In this document: one piece after another, positions 1 to 13,500 of the stretch | How positions within the stretch are numbered: position 1 is the stretch's first letter | How the letters are laid out: the number at the start of each line of letters is the position of its first letter | Assembly (NCBI GenBank): GCA_024114885.1 | Contig: CP099420.1 | Coordinates: 62,001-126,000 of the forward strand | DNA from: Septoria linicola | Lineage: Eukaryota; Ascomycota; Dothideomycetes; Mycosphaerellales; Mycosphaerellaceae | Direction of reading: 5' to 3' | DNA: 64,000 bases | Translations under genes and position numbers: made by a program | The notes under the pieces: model-generated | What the model was told of the DNA's origin: nothing | Seen by the model: the letters and a program-made list of their open reading frames with translations, nothing else | Database searches by the model: none

Positions 1-890
1 AGTTCGTATATAGTAGATAGGTAGGTTACTATAGTATATAGCGATCTAGATAGTCTAGGCGTAGTACTAGATATTGCCGTAGTAGATAGTAACGAGAGCT
101 AGCGAAGAGGAGCCTAGAGTAGTATACTTGTCGCTTAGGGAAAAACTCGTAATAGTAGAGTAGATACGATCGGAGCGTAGAGTTTATAACGCTAGTTCTA
201 GCGATAGAGGACTCGCGCTAGTATATATACCTTAGGTATAGTATAATACTCGTATAGGATCAAGTACGACTCGTCTAGGGCGTCCTTCTAACGAATAGTA
301 TACGACTCTACTATCTCCTCCTAGATAGAGATAAGAGGAGAGTTAAAAAAGATCTTCTTATCTTCCTATATATCTATAAAAACCTACTTCTATATAGGCT
401 TCTACGAGATAAGGACTTTATCTTTATAGGAGTCTAATACGTTCTTCTATTTCTAAACTCGTAGAATATTACGACAAGGTATATTAATATAGAGGTAGGT
501 AGCGAGTAGTAGTACGATATATAGTAGGAGGTAGGCGAAGCGCTAGATCGTAAGTAGGAGGATAGTACGAGAGAACGAGGTAGGTATATATAGTTTAACT
601 ATAGGAGCGTAGGTCGATAGCGAGTATAAGGAGAAAGTAGGTATTATTAGTCGAGACGCTAACGATATATATAATACTATAAGGTGCTCCTAGTAAACGC
701 TACGAGATATAGACACGCCGAGACGCCTAGTATTTAATACTATATCGTAATTCTATTAAGGTTTAGTAGGAGAGTTACGCGATATATATATAGAGTATCT
801 TATTTTCTTAACTACGTAAATAGGGATACGTAACGGTATAGATATAGAGTATAGGCGACGGTAATAGGACTACGAGTTAAAATACTAGAA
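1..890. other. RIP-saturated DNA without recognisable gene
   Basis: CA and TG are almost missing and TA is extremely frequent, while CG remains common. I see no protein family, tandem repeat or terminal repeat. It could be the 5' part of the coding relic that follows or an older transposon remnant. Confidence 0.5.
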
Positions 891-1940
891 GGAGTCGAAG
901 ACGGATATCGGCTATTACTTACGCGTAGAGAGAGGTTCTCTTAGATAGACGTACGATCGATATAAAGGTAGGCTAGTATACTAGCTAGAACTAGTAGGTG
1001 TCGACGTATAGCGTACTCTTACTAGTTAAAGACTAGTAATATCGGTATAGAGAGCTATAGGAGTATCGTAAGCTTACCTAATAGCCTTACGCTTATTATC
1101 TAATAGACCTCTAACGCTTAGACTACTCTAGAGTACTTAGTAGCTAAGCCTAGCCTCGCTCTATAGACCGCGACTCCTATAACCTCTACGACTTCTCGAT
1201 TAGGTATAGTATTAATACTACTATAAAAATACGACTAGACACTATAGATTCTATAATCTCTTACTCTTAGTATAGGCGATAGAATACGTTCGTATAGAGT
1301 ATAATCGCTTACGCCGATACTAACTACTTCGAATATCTTCTAGTCGCGATATAATACGAGCGATTCGATATCGAGGTATATAGTCGCGTAATACGACCTA
1401 TCTACCGACCCCTATAGTAGCGGTAAACGAGGAGTAGAGGTAGTAAGAAGTAGTAGAGGCGGCGAGGAGCGACGAGAGGATATATTACTCTAATCTCCTA
1501 TATTTATATCTTCGGCCTACTCCTAGATTTATATAAGGAGTAGCGAGGCTTCTCTAATCCTAGTAGTACTATATAAGAAACGAGTAGTAACTCGTAAGGT
1601 ATATAGGATAGTAATTTCTCTCTTCTTTCTAATAAGGCTAGTTAGTATAGTAGTAATATATAGGCTATAGTCGTTATAGGCGATCTATACTTATATCGTA
1701 GGTACGATTCCTATACTAGTTAGTATTACTTCTATAATACTTGTCTTCTACGATAAGCGTTATAGAAGTAATAAACGATTTTTACTAGTACTTCTCGAGT
1801 TTTAGTAGATAGTTTAGAAGGTTCTCTTTTAGCGATTCTAGTTACTTAGGTCGATCGTGTCTAGGTCGATAACTACGATCTTAGCCTCCTCGAATAATAG
1901 AAGTAATATCGCGAGCGTAGCTACGAACGTATTTAATAAG
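890..1940 (+). pseudogene. Unidentified RIP-damaged coding relic
   Basis: One plus-strand frame (codon starts at positions equal to 2 modulo 3, e.g. 1190) reads for about 350 codons with TAG/TAA stops at scattered sites that could be former Gln codons. The inferred product is polar, with an arginine-rich stretch around 1430-1480 and Ser/Asn-rich segments after 1550. I do not recognise the family. TGA is rare everywhere in RIP-saturated DNA, so its absence is not independent proof of coding. The support is only the length and the amino-acid-like composition of the frame. It lies directly beside the pogo-like transposase relic on the opposite strand and may be unrelated to it. Confidence 0.35.
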
Positions 1941-2049
1941 TATCCTAATTAGAAAGGTATCCTAATTAATTTACTAGGTAGATTAACTTTAATACTAGAT
2001 TTCTTATACTAGAAGAGTTAGAATAACTATAAAGTTAGAGTAATTTAGT

Positions 2050-3420
2050 TCTAAGAAGTTACTCTATCTAATAGATAACCTCTAAAGTTATAGCCTTAGA
2101 TTCTATACTTACTATAGGTTAGTTAGGCTCTAAGCTATTTCTTAATCTAATTAACTTACTCTATTACCTAATAAGCCTAGAACTAAGCTACGTCTCTAGT
2201 AGCTAATTTATAAGTATCAAGTCTAAAAGTAAGCTCGATTTTCTTCCTTAGTACCCTATAAGACTAGAATTCTTTAATTATAGTCGTAGGGTTATTATAT
2301 AGAGCCTCTAGTAATATTATTAAGGCTCGTATCCTTTAGAACACTTTCGAGACCTTGTCTACTACGCTTAGGATAGAGGTTAATAAGCTATTCTAATAGC
2401 TTATAACCCTAGCCTTAATCTTACTAGTTTACCTCTTAATCTACCTAGGATACTAAAGGGTATTCTATATGTCTAATAAACAAGGTAGTAGTAGTATTCG
2501 TGTTTTATAATAGAGTATCGGCTTAGGTAATATAGCTAGTATATCTAGAGATAGTAAGCCTAAGCCTCTAAAGGTACCTCTAATCGTATAAGAGGTAAAT
2601 ATAGCCTTATACGTAGGCCTTAACTCTAGAAGGAAGTCTTCCTTAATTAGGTAGTAGTATCTAACTATACTAAGCCTAGAGATTCTAGCTAAATATGCCT
2701 TTTTTAATAGACTAAAATAGCTAACGTCTAGTAGCTATAATAGGTAACTTAGATAGGATAGTATATAGAGGGTAATAAAGCCTTATTAGTTATAGAGTAA
2801 CTTAAACTCTAATGTCGTATAGCTATTATAGCTATCTAGAATTAGTAGCCTCTTCTTACTAATAGTCCTATACTTAGTATAGTTATCGAAGTACTAAATC
2901 TACTAGAATAAATAATCGAAGGAAGTCTAGCCTTTTAGACAAACTCCTAGCTTCTATATTAGTAGAAGATAGTAGAACTAGGCCTGGTTTATTTCCTTAC
3001 TAGAGAAGATAATATATAGAGGTACTAACTAGCCTTCTACGTAGATATAGGCGATAACTATCTACTACTACGTAGAATTAGAAACTAAGGCTTTAGGTTA
3101 TTACCTACGCTTAGTAGTAGTAATACTAATAGTATTCTAATAGTATCTAAGCTAGGATCTACTCTTATTAAAGGTATAAATATCGTGCTAGGTAATTCTA
3201 TAGCTAGTTATTAGGTTCTAAACGAGTAGAAACTACTCTAAGAGAACCTCTATATCCTTATTTAGAGCCTTCTAGTTTAACTACCTCTATAATAATCGAG
3301 TTTCTAAGCCTAGATAACGCTAGATAAAGTAATAAGCCTATCTTAGGCGAACCTCTTATATATTCTATACCTTTGTTATTAAGGAGGCCTAGCTTTAGAA
3401 GATAGCCTATATTAGCGAGT
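2050..3420 (-). pseudogene. Fot1/pogo-like Tc1-mariner transposase relic
   Basis: Reading the minus strand gives the C-terminal half of a DDE transposase of the pogo/Fot1 type, a cut-and-paste enzyme acting in the nucleus. Recognisable are a block resembling KYRTISKKRLLILDSYNSY (second catalytic Asp at 2834-2836) and a block resembling LLDVSYFSLLKKAYLARIS (third Asp at 2726-2728). These Asp codons are 36 codons apart, i.e. the DD35D spacing. His and Gly expected in the family (DGHxSH) read Tyr and Ser, and expected Gln/Trp positions are stops, as RIP would produce. The part nearer 3400 should hold the CENP-B-type DNA-binding region but is too altered to assign. I did not find terminal inverted repeats or a TA duplication, so the element limits are open. 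Confidence 0.75.
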
Positions 3421-3760
3421 AACTACGTAAATCTAGGTCGAGAATCTTCTAATAAACTACCTCGTATTCTATTAGAGAAAGAGCTCTATTCGTAGGAGGT
3501 ATACTAGCCTTTAGTAGCGTACTATAGAGTCTCGTATAGAAGGTAGAATCAGGCATATCGTACGTCTCTATAGCGCGTCGTATACTTGAAAAACGACCGA
3601 ATAGGTATCTATAGATAGCTTACTAAAGAACCTCTTCGTTAGAAGGTACTATCGCGTAAGATAGTAGATACGAGACGAGGTTAATTAGAATACCTGTCTA
3701 ATAAGGATACTAATTAGATACGTAAGATTAGTAGTCGTATAAACCTATTTTATATAGATA
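3421..3760. other. Spacer between pogo relic and R6 array
   Basis: No gene, tandem repeat or LTR is visible. The sequence is RIP-saturated like its surroundings. The right limit is set by the start of the first R6 unit, which is recognised because the same sequence recurs at 9763. Confidence 0.5.
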
Positions 3761-4439
3761 GGAGTAGTCTAGAGGTCGAGTTTAGATTTTAGAAGTACGT
3801 CGAGAGAGTAAGGCTACCTACGAGCGAGTAAGGAAATCGAGTAGTAGACGCGTTCGTACTACGCCAAGCCTTAATATATACGTATAGGAGGGGAAAGAAG
3901 ATATAGAGGTTCGGACGAGTAAGGAGGTAAATAGACGAATCCCTCCTAGACGACCTCTCGATTACGATATAGGCCTATATCTAGTTATAGGCCCTATAAT
4001 ATATTATTTACTCCTAACGAGATTCGTCGTTAGTTATACTCTATAGTAAGGCTCTACGCTCTCTACTATATTACCTGCCTACTAGACAGGTATAAGTAAG
4101 GTAGTTATATTATCGTAAACGTACTAGTTAAGTACGTAGTAGCTTCCTTACTAGTATATCTCCTTACTATTCGTTAATTAGTATATAGCTCTTATATATA
4201 TAAAAAGGATCTTTCTTTCTACTTACGATATAGTCTTCTATCCTCTACTCTATATACGTCTTCCCTTCTTAGAACTTCGTTATATATTAACTAAAGCCTT
4301 TAACTACTTCTCTTCCTAGTAGCTATCTCCTAACGTTAAAGATTACGATATAGTATCTACCTTATACGAGAGAGTCGGTTAGACTCCTAGTAACTATAGT
4401 AGCTAGCTTAAGTAGTATAGTCTAGTACGTAATAGTAAG

Positions 4440-5240
4440 TATCTCGACCCGCGTTAGAACTTTAATCGCTAGTTCTAAGAGACGCGAGATAACTACGTAT
4501 ATTTCGAGATTAGTATACTTAACGTATATCGTAACTTTAAAGAGTAGGTTAATATACGAGTAGAGGAGATCGTTATAAAGCTAGGGAGTAGTACTACCTT
4601 CCTCTTATAACTAATTACCGAGGGCACTTACGCTCTAGATAATCTTATTATTATTAATCGCGAGCCTATAAGTCTCGTAGTTATAGAAGAGTGCTTCTAG
4701 CGCTACTTTCTAAATAGTCCCTAGCCGATATTTATATAGGTAGACTTCTCGATAGTCGTAGGCTAACTAGAGATCTTATAGTATTTTAATAGTAGGAAAG
4801 TAGCCGTAGTAGTCGCGTCGTACGTAGTTAGCTACTTCGAAGACTACTTAGTGCCTAACCTAATTAGATTCGCGCTCTACCTAGGCTATCGTTTCGTCTT
4901 CGACTATATCTATAAGGATCTCTACTCTTAGATAGGCTCCGACTCTATACGAGCTATCTACTATTACTACGCGACAAGACCTAGTCCTCTCCTCTAGTAG
5001 ATTAATACGAGTACCTCGATCGATATCGAAGCGATCTACGAGTATATAGATAGTACCGAGCGTAATAAGACAGTATAGCGAGTAGTAGAACTAATTAGTT
5101 AGTTAGGCGCGACGCTTATATAGTAAGGCTAAAAGTATATACTAGACGTAGTAGTCGTAGTAGACTACGCTACCGATCTTCGCGTAGAATTACCTACCGA
5201 TCTCCTCTATAAGTAAACGTAGGTCCGAATATAGTAGAAT
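4440..5240 (+). pseudogene. R6 reading frame a, copy 1, function unknown
   Basis: A frame with codon starts divisible by 3 (e.g. 4503) reads about 265 codons with TAG/TAA stops at scattered positions. The deduced product alternates hydrophobic and charged residues. It contains a stretch resembling LIRFALYLGYRFVFDYIYK (about 4862-4918) and a later segment rich in Val and Asp. The same frame exists in copy 2 (10440-11240) with many shared codons, and the differences between copies are mainly C/T and G/A. I do not recognise a family. A gag-like structural protein or a tyrosine-recombinase-type protein are guesses only. Confidence 0.4.
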
Positions 5241-6399
5241 ATCGATACTAAGTTCGAGACGCTCTAGAAGCGAAATAATTTTAATCCTAGTACGAGTAGA
5301 CGCTTTTAAGAGGACCGATAGTAGGTTAAGATAGAATATATTAAGGTAGAGTATATCTTCGAGGTTCGATAAAGATCGTATAAGGGTCGAAGCGTTTAGT
5401 ACTAGCGGCGGATTCCTAAGGAGGTACGAGGTACTAGAAAAGCGTTTTCCTTAGTAGCTAAGGGTAAATAGAAGTGTCCTATACTTATAATAATAATAAT
5501 AGCGACGATAGCGATAGTAGAGGATCCGATAACTCTATAAGAAGGATACCGACCTATATAATAATTAATCTAGAGTAGTAGTAGATATAGCGACTATACG
5601 AGGTATAGTAGAAGACTTACTTATAATATTTTACTATAGAACCTACGACTAGGTCGACTCTACGAGAGCCTACGAGTAGGTAATAGAACTAAACCTATTA
5701 ATCTCTACTCCTATATATTACTTTCTCTCTAGTATATCTAAATAGGATCGTTTTAGTAAGAGGTACGTAATCTCTTTAATATCCTTTTTAGAGGTTAGAC
5801 CTAGTACTCGTATACGAATTTAGGCGATTAGAGGCGATATATCGTATAGGTATAGTAATTTTATAGAGCTTTAGAGTATAGTAGCTAGACCCTATCGCCC
5901 TTATAGAACTAAATCTATAAAGCTAACCGTAATCGAATAGAGTAAAGCCTCTTCTCGTAGGCGAAACCGTAAGTAAGACTATCGATATCCGCTATAGTAT
6001 ATTCTATCTAGTATATACCGAAGAGCGATCTATTACGTATAGGCGTGAAGCTACTACTTCTTTATAGTCCTACTTCGTATAGAGTACCTCGAATACGTAG
6101 CGACATTTATACTTAGTAGGCTATTTAGAGCTTAAGGCGACTTAGGGTAGTATTCGAATAGGATAGGAGAGGGTAGAGATATTATTAGCGCGTTAATACT
6201 ATCGAGAAGAGTATCTTCTATAGTACGCGTTCGAGGACGATCGGATAGGTAAGTAGATATAGTAGCTAGTAGAATCGATAGCGTAGAAGATAGCGATAAG
6301 AATAGTATAAAAAGATTCGTAAGAACACGTTTAATAGATAGAGTAGTATAGCGTAGAGGAGAGAGTAATAGTTTATATAGTAACCCTTTATAGTTAATC

Positions 6400-7500
6400 T
6401 AAACCGCGCCCGATTATACTTAGACTATCTATAAGGATTACCTAGTCCGGATATCTAATTAGCTTACGAGTTATAAGTAGGAGGATACGGGCCTACGTAT
6501 CTACTTATAGACAAGTATAAAAGGCAAATTCTAGTAAAGAGAGTTAGAAAGTAGAGAGGAAGAGCGTATAGTATAGAGATATATCCTTTACTCCTCTATC
6601 TACGAACCTAGTCTAGCGCTTATCTATCGAGTATCGTTAGCCTATCGATCCTTATCGTCCTTAACGACGTATAGAGCTTTAAAGCCTACGTAAAGTTATA
6701 AGAGTAACCTTATTTACTTTCGTAAGCTAACGTTCGAACGCGACTATACCTTAGTTATAGTAGTAGAGAGGAAGCTATAAATTAGAACGATACCGAACGT
6801 AGACCTAATAATAGCTTACTTAGAAATAACGTAAAGTAATAATCTAATTAAAATATAGTCTCTTCGACTACTCTTAATCGGATATAAGTAGTATAGTACT
6901 ATAAAGTACTTATACCTATCTATATCTACTATTAATAACGAGCACTACTAATAGTATAGGCGAATATATAGTCGACTAGAATAGTTAAGAAACATAGTAG
7001 CGTATAGTAGCTACTATTATCGTAGTAGGCGTCAAGATTAGTATAAGAGGCTCGTCTCGTCCTACTTAGTTTTACTTATTACGTAATAGATCGACTATAA
7101 GTAGGTCGCTATCTATTTCGGTACGACCGATAGTAAGAGCTCGACCTAAATCACGCTTATACTAAGGACTCGGATAAGCTTAGAGGTAGATATAATCGAG
7201 AACTACTTCTATAAGATTAAAAAGAAAGCTATAGTACTTAAAGAGAAGCTCGAGACTAGCGAGCGTAGCTAGTCGATATCTATCTATAAATCTACTACTA
7301 TCGAGACTCTAAAGAAGACTCTAAGAGATACTCTAAAGAAGGATCCTCTCTCTAGTAGGTCGACCTACTAATACCTATTAGGCTCTAAACTTATACTAAA
7401 ACTTAATAGCTATTATAAACGCCTATATCTCTAAGACGCTAACTTCTAAGAACTACGAGAGTACTATTAAGTAGGAGGCTATCGAATTAGATCTCGTTAA
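6400..7500 (+). pseudogene. R6 reading frame b, copy 1, function unknown
   Basis: A frame with codon starts equal to 1 modulo 3 (e.g. 6436) reads about 360 codons, interrupted by TAG/TAA. The deduced product is basic and rich in Arg, Lys, Leu and Tyr. Around 7165-7340 there is a charged helical-looking segment (VDIIENYFYKIKKKAI and following), then a Ser/Arg stretch (KDPLSSRSTY). The frame recurs in copy 2 (about 12400-13500), and its 3' end recurs in copy 3. No domain is recognised. The interval between frames a and b (5240-6400) also carries partly open, Arg/Ser-rich sequence, so both may belong to one long original ORF disrupted by indels or introns. Confidence 0.4.
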
Positions 7501-8194
7501 TACTCTAAGCGACTTAGACGATAGCTTAGGTAGTTTTAGATACTATATAGGCGCCTTTAATAGCGACGACCTAAGTAATTTTAGGAATTAAGAGATAGGC
7601 CTACGATACGAGGCTTAACTAGCTAGTACTAATAGGCTTGAAATAGTAGAGACTTAGAGTCTAGCGTAGATTACGCTAAAGCTTTACTTAGGCTTACTAT
7701 AGAATAATATAACTTAAAAGTGCTCCTCTCTATAATCCTATAGGTCTATCCTCGTCTTATATTATCTTTATAATTAATCTATAGACGTATAGCTATAGGT
7801 ATAATCGGAACGCTAGAGCTACTTAGATTTAAGCTAAAATAATCTAAGATATAGCTACTTAAGCTTAGGTAGTATAACTATTTCTAAGGAGTCTATTAAA
7901 GTCTTACTATATAGGAGCGTAGTATAAGTAAGCGTAGAGCTTCTAAAGCTATAAGAGCTTAAATTAGGACCTTCGCTAGTATACCTATAAGATACTTAAT
8001 ATACTTTACTAGAGCCGCTAATTATACTCGACTTCCTACGTAGAGAGAGATAAAGTTATATAAACTTAAGAGCGCGTAGTATAGAGTAAGGACACGTAGT
8101 AAAAAGGAAGGATACGTAGTATAGAGTAAGATATACTCTAAGGATATAGTAGAAGGAGTTAAAGGTAATCGAAGAGAGGTAGAGTAGTTAAGAG

Positions 8195-9630
8195 TAGAGT
8201 AGAACGCGTAGTATAAAGTAGGAAAGAGCGTATAGTATAGAGTAAGGATACGTAGTATAGAGTAAGGGCGCGTAGTACGAAGTAAGAGGATATAGTCGAA
8301 GGCGTTAAGAGCGATCGAGAAGAGGTAGAATAGTTAAGAGTAAAGTAGAACGCGTAGTATAAAGTAGGAAAGAGCGTATAGAGAAGAGATAGAATAGAGA
8401 AGGTAGAGTAGAACGCGTAGTATAAAGTAGGAAAGGGTAGGTAGAGGAGAGGTATAATAGTTTAGAGTAGAGTAGAACGTAGAGGGCAAGGTAAGAGAAA
8501 GCGCGTAGAGAAGAGGTAGAATAGAATAGAGTAGAGTAGAACGTATAAGGTAAAGTAGAAAAAAGCGTATAGAGGAGAGGTAGAATAGAATAGAGTAGAG
8601 TAGAACGCGTAAGGTAAAGTAGGAAAGAGCGCGTAGAGAAGAGGTATAATAGTTTAGAGTAGAGTAGAATATAGAGAGTAAGGTAGGAAAGAGCGTATAG
8701 AAGAGAGGTAGAATAATTTAGAATAGAGTAGAACGCGAAGGGTAAGGTAGGAAAGGGCGCGTAGAGAAGAGGTATAATAGTTTAGAGTAGAGTAGAATAT
8801 AGAGAGTAAGGTAGGAAAGAGCGTATAGAGAAGAGATAGAATAATTTAGAGTAGAGTAGAATATAAAGAATAAGGTAGAAAAGAGCGTATAGAGAAGAAG
8901 TATAATAGTTTAGAGTAGAGTAGAACGTAGAGAGTAAGGTAGAGGAAAGCGCGTAGAGGAGAGGTAGAATAGAATAAAGTAGAGTAGAACGTAGAGAGTA
9001 AGGTAGGAAAGAGCGTATAGAGAAGAGGTAGAATAATTTAGAGTAGAGTAGAATACGAAGAGTAAGGTAGGAAAGAGCGCGTAGAAGAGAGGTATAATAG
9101 TTTAGAGTAGAGTAGAACGTAGAGAGTAAGGTAGAGGAAAGCGCGTAGAGGAGAGGTAGAATAGAATAGAGTAGAGTAGAACGTAGAGAGTAAGGTAGGA
9201 AAGAGCGCGTAGAAGAGAGGTAGAATAATTTAGGATAGAGTAGAACGCGAAAGGTAAGGTAGGAAAGAGCGTATAGAGGAGAGGTATAATAGTTTAAAAT
9301 AGAGTAGAACGTAGAGGGTAAGGTAGGAAAGAGTACGTAGAAGAGAGATAGAATAGAATAGAGTAGAGTAGAACGTAGAGGGCAAGGTAGGAAAGAGCGT
9401 ATAGAGGAGAGGTAGAATAGAATAGAGTAGAGTAGAACGTAGAGAGTAAGGTAGGAAAGAGTATATAGAGAAGAGGTAGAATAATTTAGGATAGAGTAGA
9501 ATATAAAAAGTAAGGTAGGAAAGAGCGTGTAGAAAAGAGATATAATAGTTTAGAGTAGAGTAGAACGTAGAGAGTAAGGTAGGAAAGAGCGCGTAGAAGA
9601 GAGGTAGAATAGAGAAGGTAGAGTAGAATA
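8195..9630 (+). repeat. Purine-rich minisatellite (~64 bp period), array 1
   Basis: About twenty degenerate direct repeats of roughly 64 bp. Each carries the landmarks TAGAATAG or TATAATAG, GAGTAGAGTAGAAC, GTAAGGTAGGAAAGAGCG and a GTAGAGAAGAG junction. Example unit starts are 8959, 9023, 9151 and 9215. The plus strand is nearly all A and G with T, and very poor in C. Units alternate between variants such as AATAATTTAG, AATAGAATAG and AATAGTTTAG, so higher-order patterning is possible. The array ends at a single-copy tail (CTCGATTAGGAAGTAC and following). No protein is encoded; frames left open here follow from base composition. Confidence 0.9.
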
Positions 9631-10439
9631 CTCGATTAGGAAGTACTTTAGTTAGAGTTTAAGGCTAACTATTATATCTCGAGGAAGAGCTTTAGAGTAT
9701 AGTAGCTAGAGTTTAAGGCTAACTATTATACCTCGAGGAAGAGCTTTAGAGTATAGTAGCTAGGAGTAGTCTAGAGGTCGAGTTTAGATTTTAGAAGTAC
9801 GTCGAGAGAGTAAGGCTACCTACGAGCGAGTAAGGAAATCGAGTAGTAGACGCGTTCGTACTACGCTAAGCCTTAATATATACGTATAGGAGAGGAAAGA
9901 AGATATAGAGGTTTAGACGAGTAAGAAGGTAAATAGACGAATCCCTCCTAGACGACCTCTCGATTATAATATAGGCTTATATATAGTTATAGGCTCTATA
10001 ATATATTATTTACTCTCGACGAGATTCGTCGTTAGTCGTACTCGATAGTAAGGCTCTACGCTCTCTACTATATTACCTACCTACTAGATAGGTATAAATA
10101 AGGTAGTTATATTATCGTAAACGTACTAGTTAAGTACGTAGTAGCTTCCTTACTAGTATATCTTCTTACTATTCGTTAATTAGTATATAGCTCTTATATA
10201 TATAAAAAGGATCTTTCTTTCTACTTACGATATAGTCTTCTATCCTCTACTCTATATACGTCTTCTCTTCTTAGAACTTCGTTATATATTAACTAAAGCC
10301 TTTAACTTCTTCTCTTCCTAGTAGTTATCTTCTAACGTTAAAGATTACGATATAGTATCTACTTTATATAAGAGAGTCTATTAGACTCCTAGTAACTATA
10401 GTAGCTAGCTTAAATAGTATAGTCTAGTACGTAATAGTA

Positions 10440-11240
10440 AGTATCTCGACCTATATTAGAACTTTAATCGCTAGTTCTAAGAGACGCGAGATAACTACGC
10501 GCGTTTCGAGATTAGTAAGCTCGACGTATATTATAACTTTAAAGAGTAGGTTAATATACGAGTAGAAGAGATCGTCGTAGAGCTAGAGAGTAGTACTACT
10601 CTCTTCTTATAACTAATCGCTAAGGGTACTCGCGCTCTAGATAACCTTATTATTATTAATCGCGAGCTTATAAGTCTCGTAGTTATAGAAGAGTACTTCT
10701 AGCGCCGCTTCCTAAATAGTCTCTAGTCGATATTTATATAGATAGACTTCTCGATAGTCGTAGGCTAACTAGAGATCTTATAGTATTTTAATAGTAGGAA
10801 AGTAGCTATAGTAGTCGCGTCGTACGTAGTTAGCTACTTTAAAGACTACTTAGTACCCGACCTAATTAGATTCGCGCTCTACCTAGGCTATCGTTTCGTC
10901 TTCGACTATATCTATAAGGATCTCTACTCTTAGATAGGCTCCGACTCTATACGAGCTATCTACTATTACTACGTAATAAGACCTAGTCCTCTTCTCTAGT
11001 AGATTAATACGAGTACTCTAATCGATATCGAAGCGATCTACGAGTATATAGATAGTACCGAGCGTAATAAGACGATATAGTAGGTAGTAGAACTAATTAG
11101 TTAGTCGAGCGCGACGCTCGTATAGTAAGGCTAAAAGTATATACTAGACGTAGTAGTCGTAGTAGACTACGCTACTAATCTTCGCGTAGAATTACCTACT
11201 AATCTTCTTTATAAGTAAACGCGAGTCTAAATATAGTAGA
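10440..11240 (+). pseudogene. R6 reading frame a, copy 2
   Basis: Second copy of the frame described at 4440-5240. It carries further RIP-type changes, for example extra TAA/TAG where copy 1 keeps a sense codon. Having two independently damaged copies makes alignment-based inference of the unmutated frame possible. Function unknown. Confidence 0.35.
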
Positions 11241-12399
11241 ATATCGATACTAAGTTCGAGACGCTCTAGAAGCGAAATAATATTAATCCTAGTACGAGTA
11301 GACGCTTTCGAGAAGACTAATAGTAGGTCAAGGTAGAATATATTAAGATAGGATATATCTTCGAGGTTCGATAAGGATCGTATAAAGGTTGAAGCGTTTA
11401 GAGACTAGTAGCGGATTTCTAAGGAGGTACGAGGTACTAGAAAAGCGTTTTCCTTAGTAGCTAAGAGTAAATAGAGGTGTCCTATACTTATAATAATAAT
11501 AATAGCGACGATAGCGATAGTAGAGGATCTAATAACTTTATAAAGAGGATACTAATATATATAATAATTAATCTAGAGTAGTAGTAGATATAGCGACTAT
11601 ACGAGGTATAGTAGAGGACTTACTTATAATATTTTACTATAGAACCTACGACTAGGTCGACTCTACGAGAGCCTACGAGCGAGCGATAGAACTAAACCTA
11701 TTAATCTCTACTCCTATATATTACTTTCTCTCTAGTATATCTAAACTAGATCGTTTTAGTAAGAGGTACGTAATCTCTTTAATATCCTTTTTAGAGGTCG
11801 GACCTAGTACTCGTATATAAATTTAAGCGATTAGGAGCGATATATTATATAGGTATAGTAATTTTATAGAGCTTTAGGATATAGTAGCTAGACTCTATCG
11901 CTCTCGTAGAACTAAATCTATAAAGCTAACTATAATCGAATAGAGTAAAGCCTCTTCTCGTAGGCGAAACTATAAAAAAGACTATTAATATCTACTATAG
12001 TACGTTCTATCTAGTATATACTAAAGAGCGATCTATTACGTATAGGCGTGAAGCTACTACTTCTTTATAGTCCTACTTCGTATAGAGTACCTCGAATACG
12101 TAGCGACATTCGTACTTAGTAGGCTATTTAGAGCTTAAGGCGACTTAGAGTAGTATTCGAATAGGATAGGAGAGGATAGAGGTATTATTAGCGCGTTAAT
12201 ACTATCGAGAAGAGTATCTTCTATAGTACACGTTCGAGAACGATTAGATAGGCAAATAGATATAGTAGCTAGCAGAATCGATAGCGTAGAAGATAGCGAT
12301 AAGAATAGTATAAAAAGATTTATAGGAATATGTTTAATAGATAGAGTAGTATAGCGTAGAGAGGAGAGTAATAGTTTATATAGTAACCCTTTATAGTTA

Positions 12400-13500
12400 A
12401 TCTAAACCGCGCCTAATTATACTTAGACTATCTACGAGGATTATCTAGTCTAGATATCTAATTAGCTTACGAGTTATAGGTAGGAGGATACGAGCCTACG
12501 TATCTACTTATAGATAAGCGTAAAAGGCAAATTCTAGTAAAGAGTATTAGAAAGTAGAGAGGAAGAGCGCGTAGTATAGAGATATATCCTTTACTCCTCT
12601 ATCTACGAACCTAGTCTAGCGCTCGTCTATCGAGTATCGTTAGCTTATCGATCCTTATCGTTCTTAACGACGTATAGAGCTTTAAAGCCTACGTAAAGTT
12701 ATAAGAGTAACCTCGTTTACTTTCGTTAGCTAACGTTCGAACGCGACTATACCTTAGTTATAGTAGTAGAGAGGAAGCTATAAATTAGAACAATACCGAA
12801 CGTAGATCTAATAATAGCTTACTTAGAAATAACGTAAAGTAATAATCTAATTAAAATATAGTCTCTTCGACTACTCTTAATTAGACGTAAGTAGTATAGT
12901 ACTATAAAGCACTTATACCTATCTATATCTACTATTAATAACGAGTACTACTAATAGTATAGGCGAATCTATAGTTAACTAGAATAGTTAAGAAATATAG
13001 TAGCGTATAGTAGCTACTATTATCGTAGTAGGCGTTAAGGTTAGTATAAGAGGCTCGTCTCGTCCTACTTAGTTTTACTTATTACGTAATAGATCGACTA
13101 TAAGTAGGTCGCTATCTATTTTAGTACGACCGATAGTAAGAGCTCGATCTAAATTACGCTCGTACTAAGGACTCGGATAAGCTTAGAGATAGATATAATC
13201 GAGAACTGCTTCTATAAGATTAAGAAGAAGGCTATAGTACTTAAAGAGGAGCTCGAGACTAGCGAGTATAGCTAGTTAATACCTATCTATAAATCTACTA
13301 CTATCGGTACTCTAAAGAAGATCCTAAGAGATACTCTAAAGAAGGATCCTCTCTCTAGTAGATCGACCTACTAATATCTATTAGGCTCTAAACTTATACT
13401 AAAACTTAATAGCTATTACGAACACCTATATCTCTAAGACTCTAACTCCTAAGAACTATAAGAGTACTATTAAGTAAGAGGCTATCGAATTAGATCTTAT
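12400..13500 (+). pseudogene. R6 reading frame b, copy 2
   Basis: Second copy of the frame described at 6400-7500, ending shortly before the solo LTR insertion at 13786. The basic, Arg/Lys-rich character and the Ser-rich segment (about 13350-13375) are retained. Function unknown. Confidence 0.35.

Larger units (their letters stand above)
3761..9762 (+). repeat. R6 unit, copy 1 (unclassified ~6 kb repeat)
   Basis: The unit starts with the same sequence as position 9763 and ends exactly where the second copy begins, so copies 1 and 2 are head to tail without a spacer. Order within the unit: a leader with a TATA-like AT stretch (about 4190-4215), two long RIP-damaged reading frames (about 4440-5240 and 6400-7500), a ~64 bp minisatellite (about 8195-9630), and a conserved tail ending in GTAGCTAG. 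The last ~56 bp of the tail is duplicated here (about 9650-9706 and 9707-9762), whereas other copies carry it once. No LTRs, inverted termini or target duplications were seen, and no reverse transcriptase or transposase could be named. It may be a transposon of a class I cannot recognise or a locally amplified segment. Confidence 0.8.
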
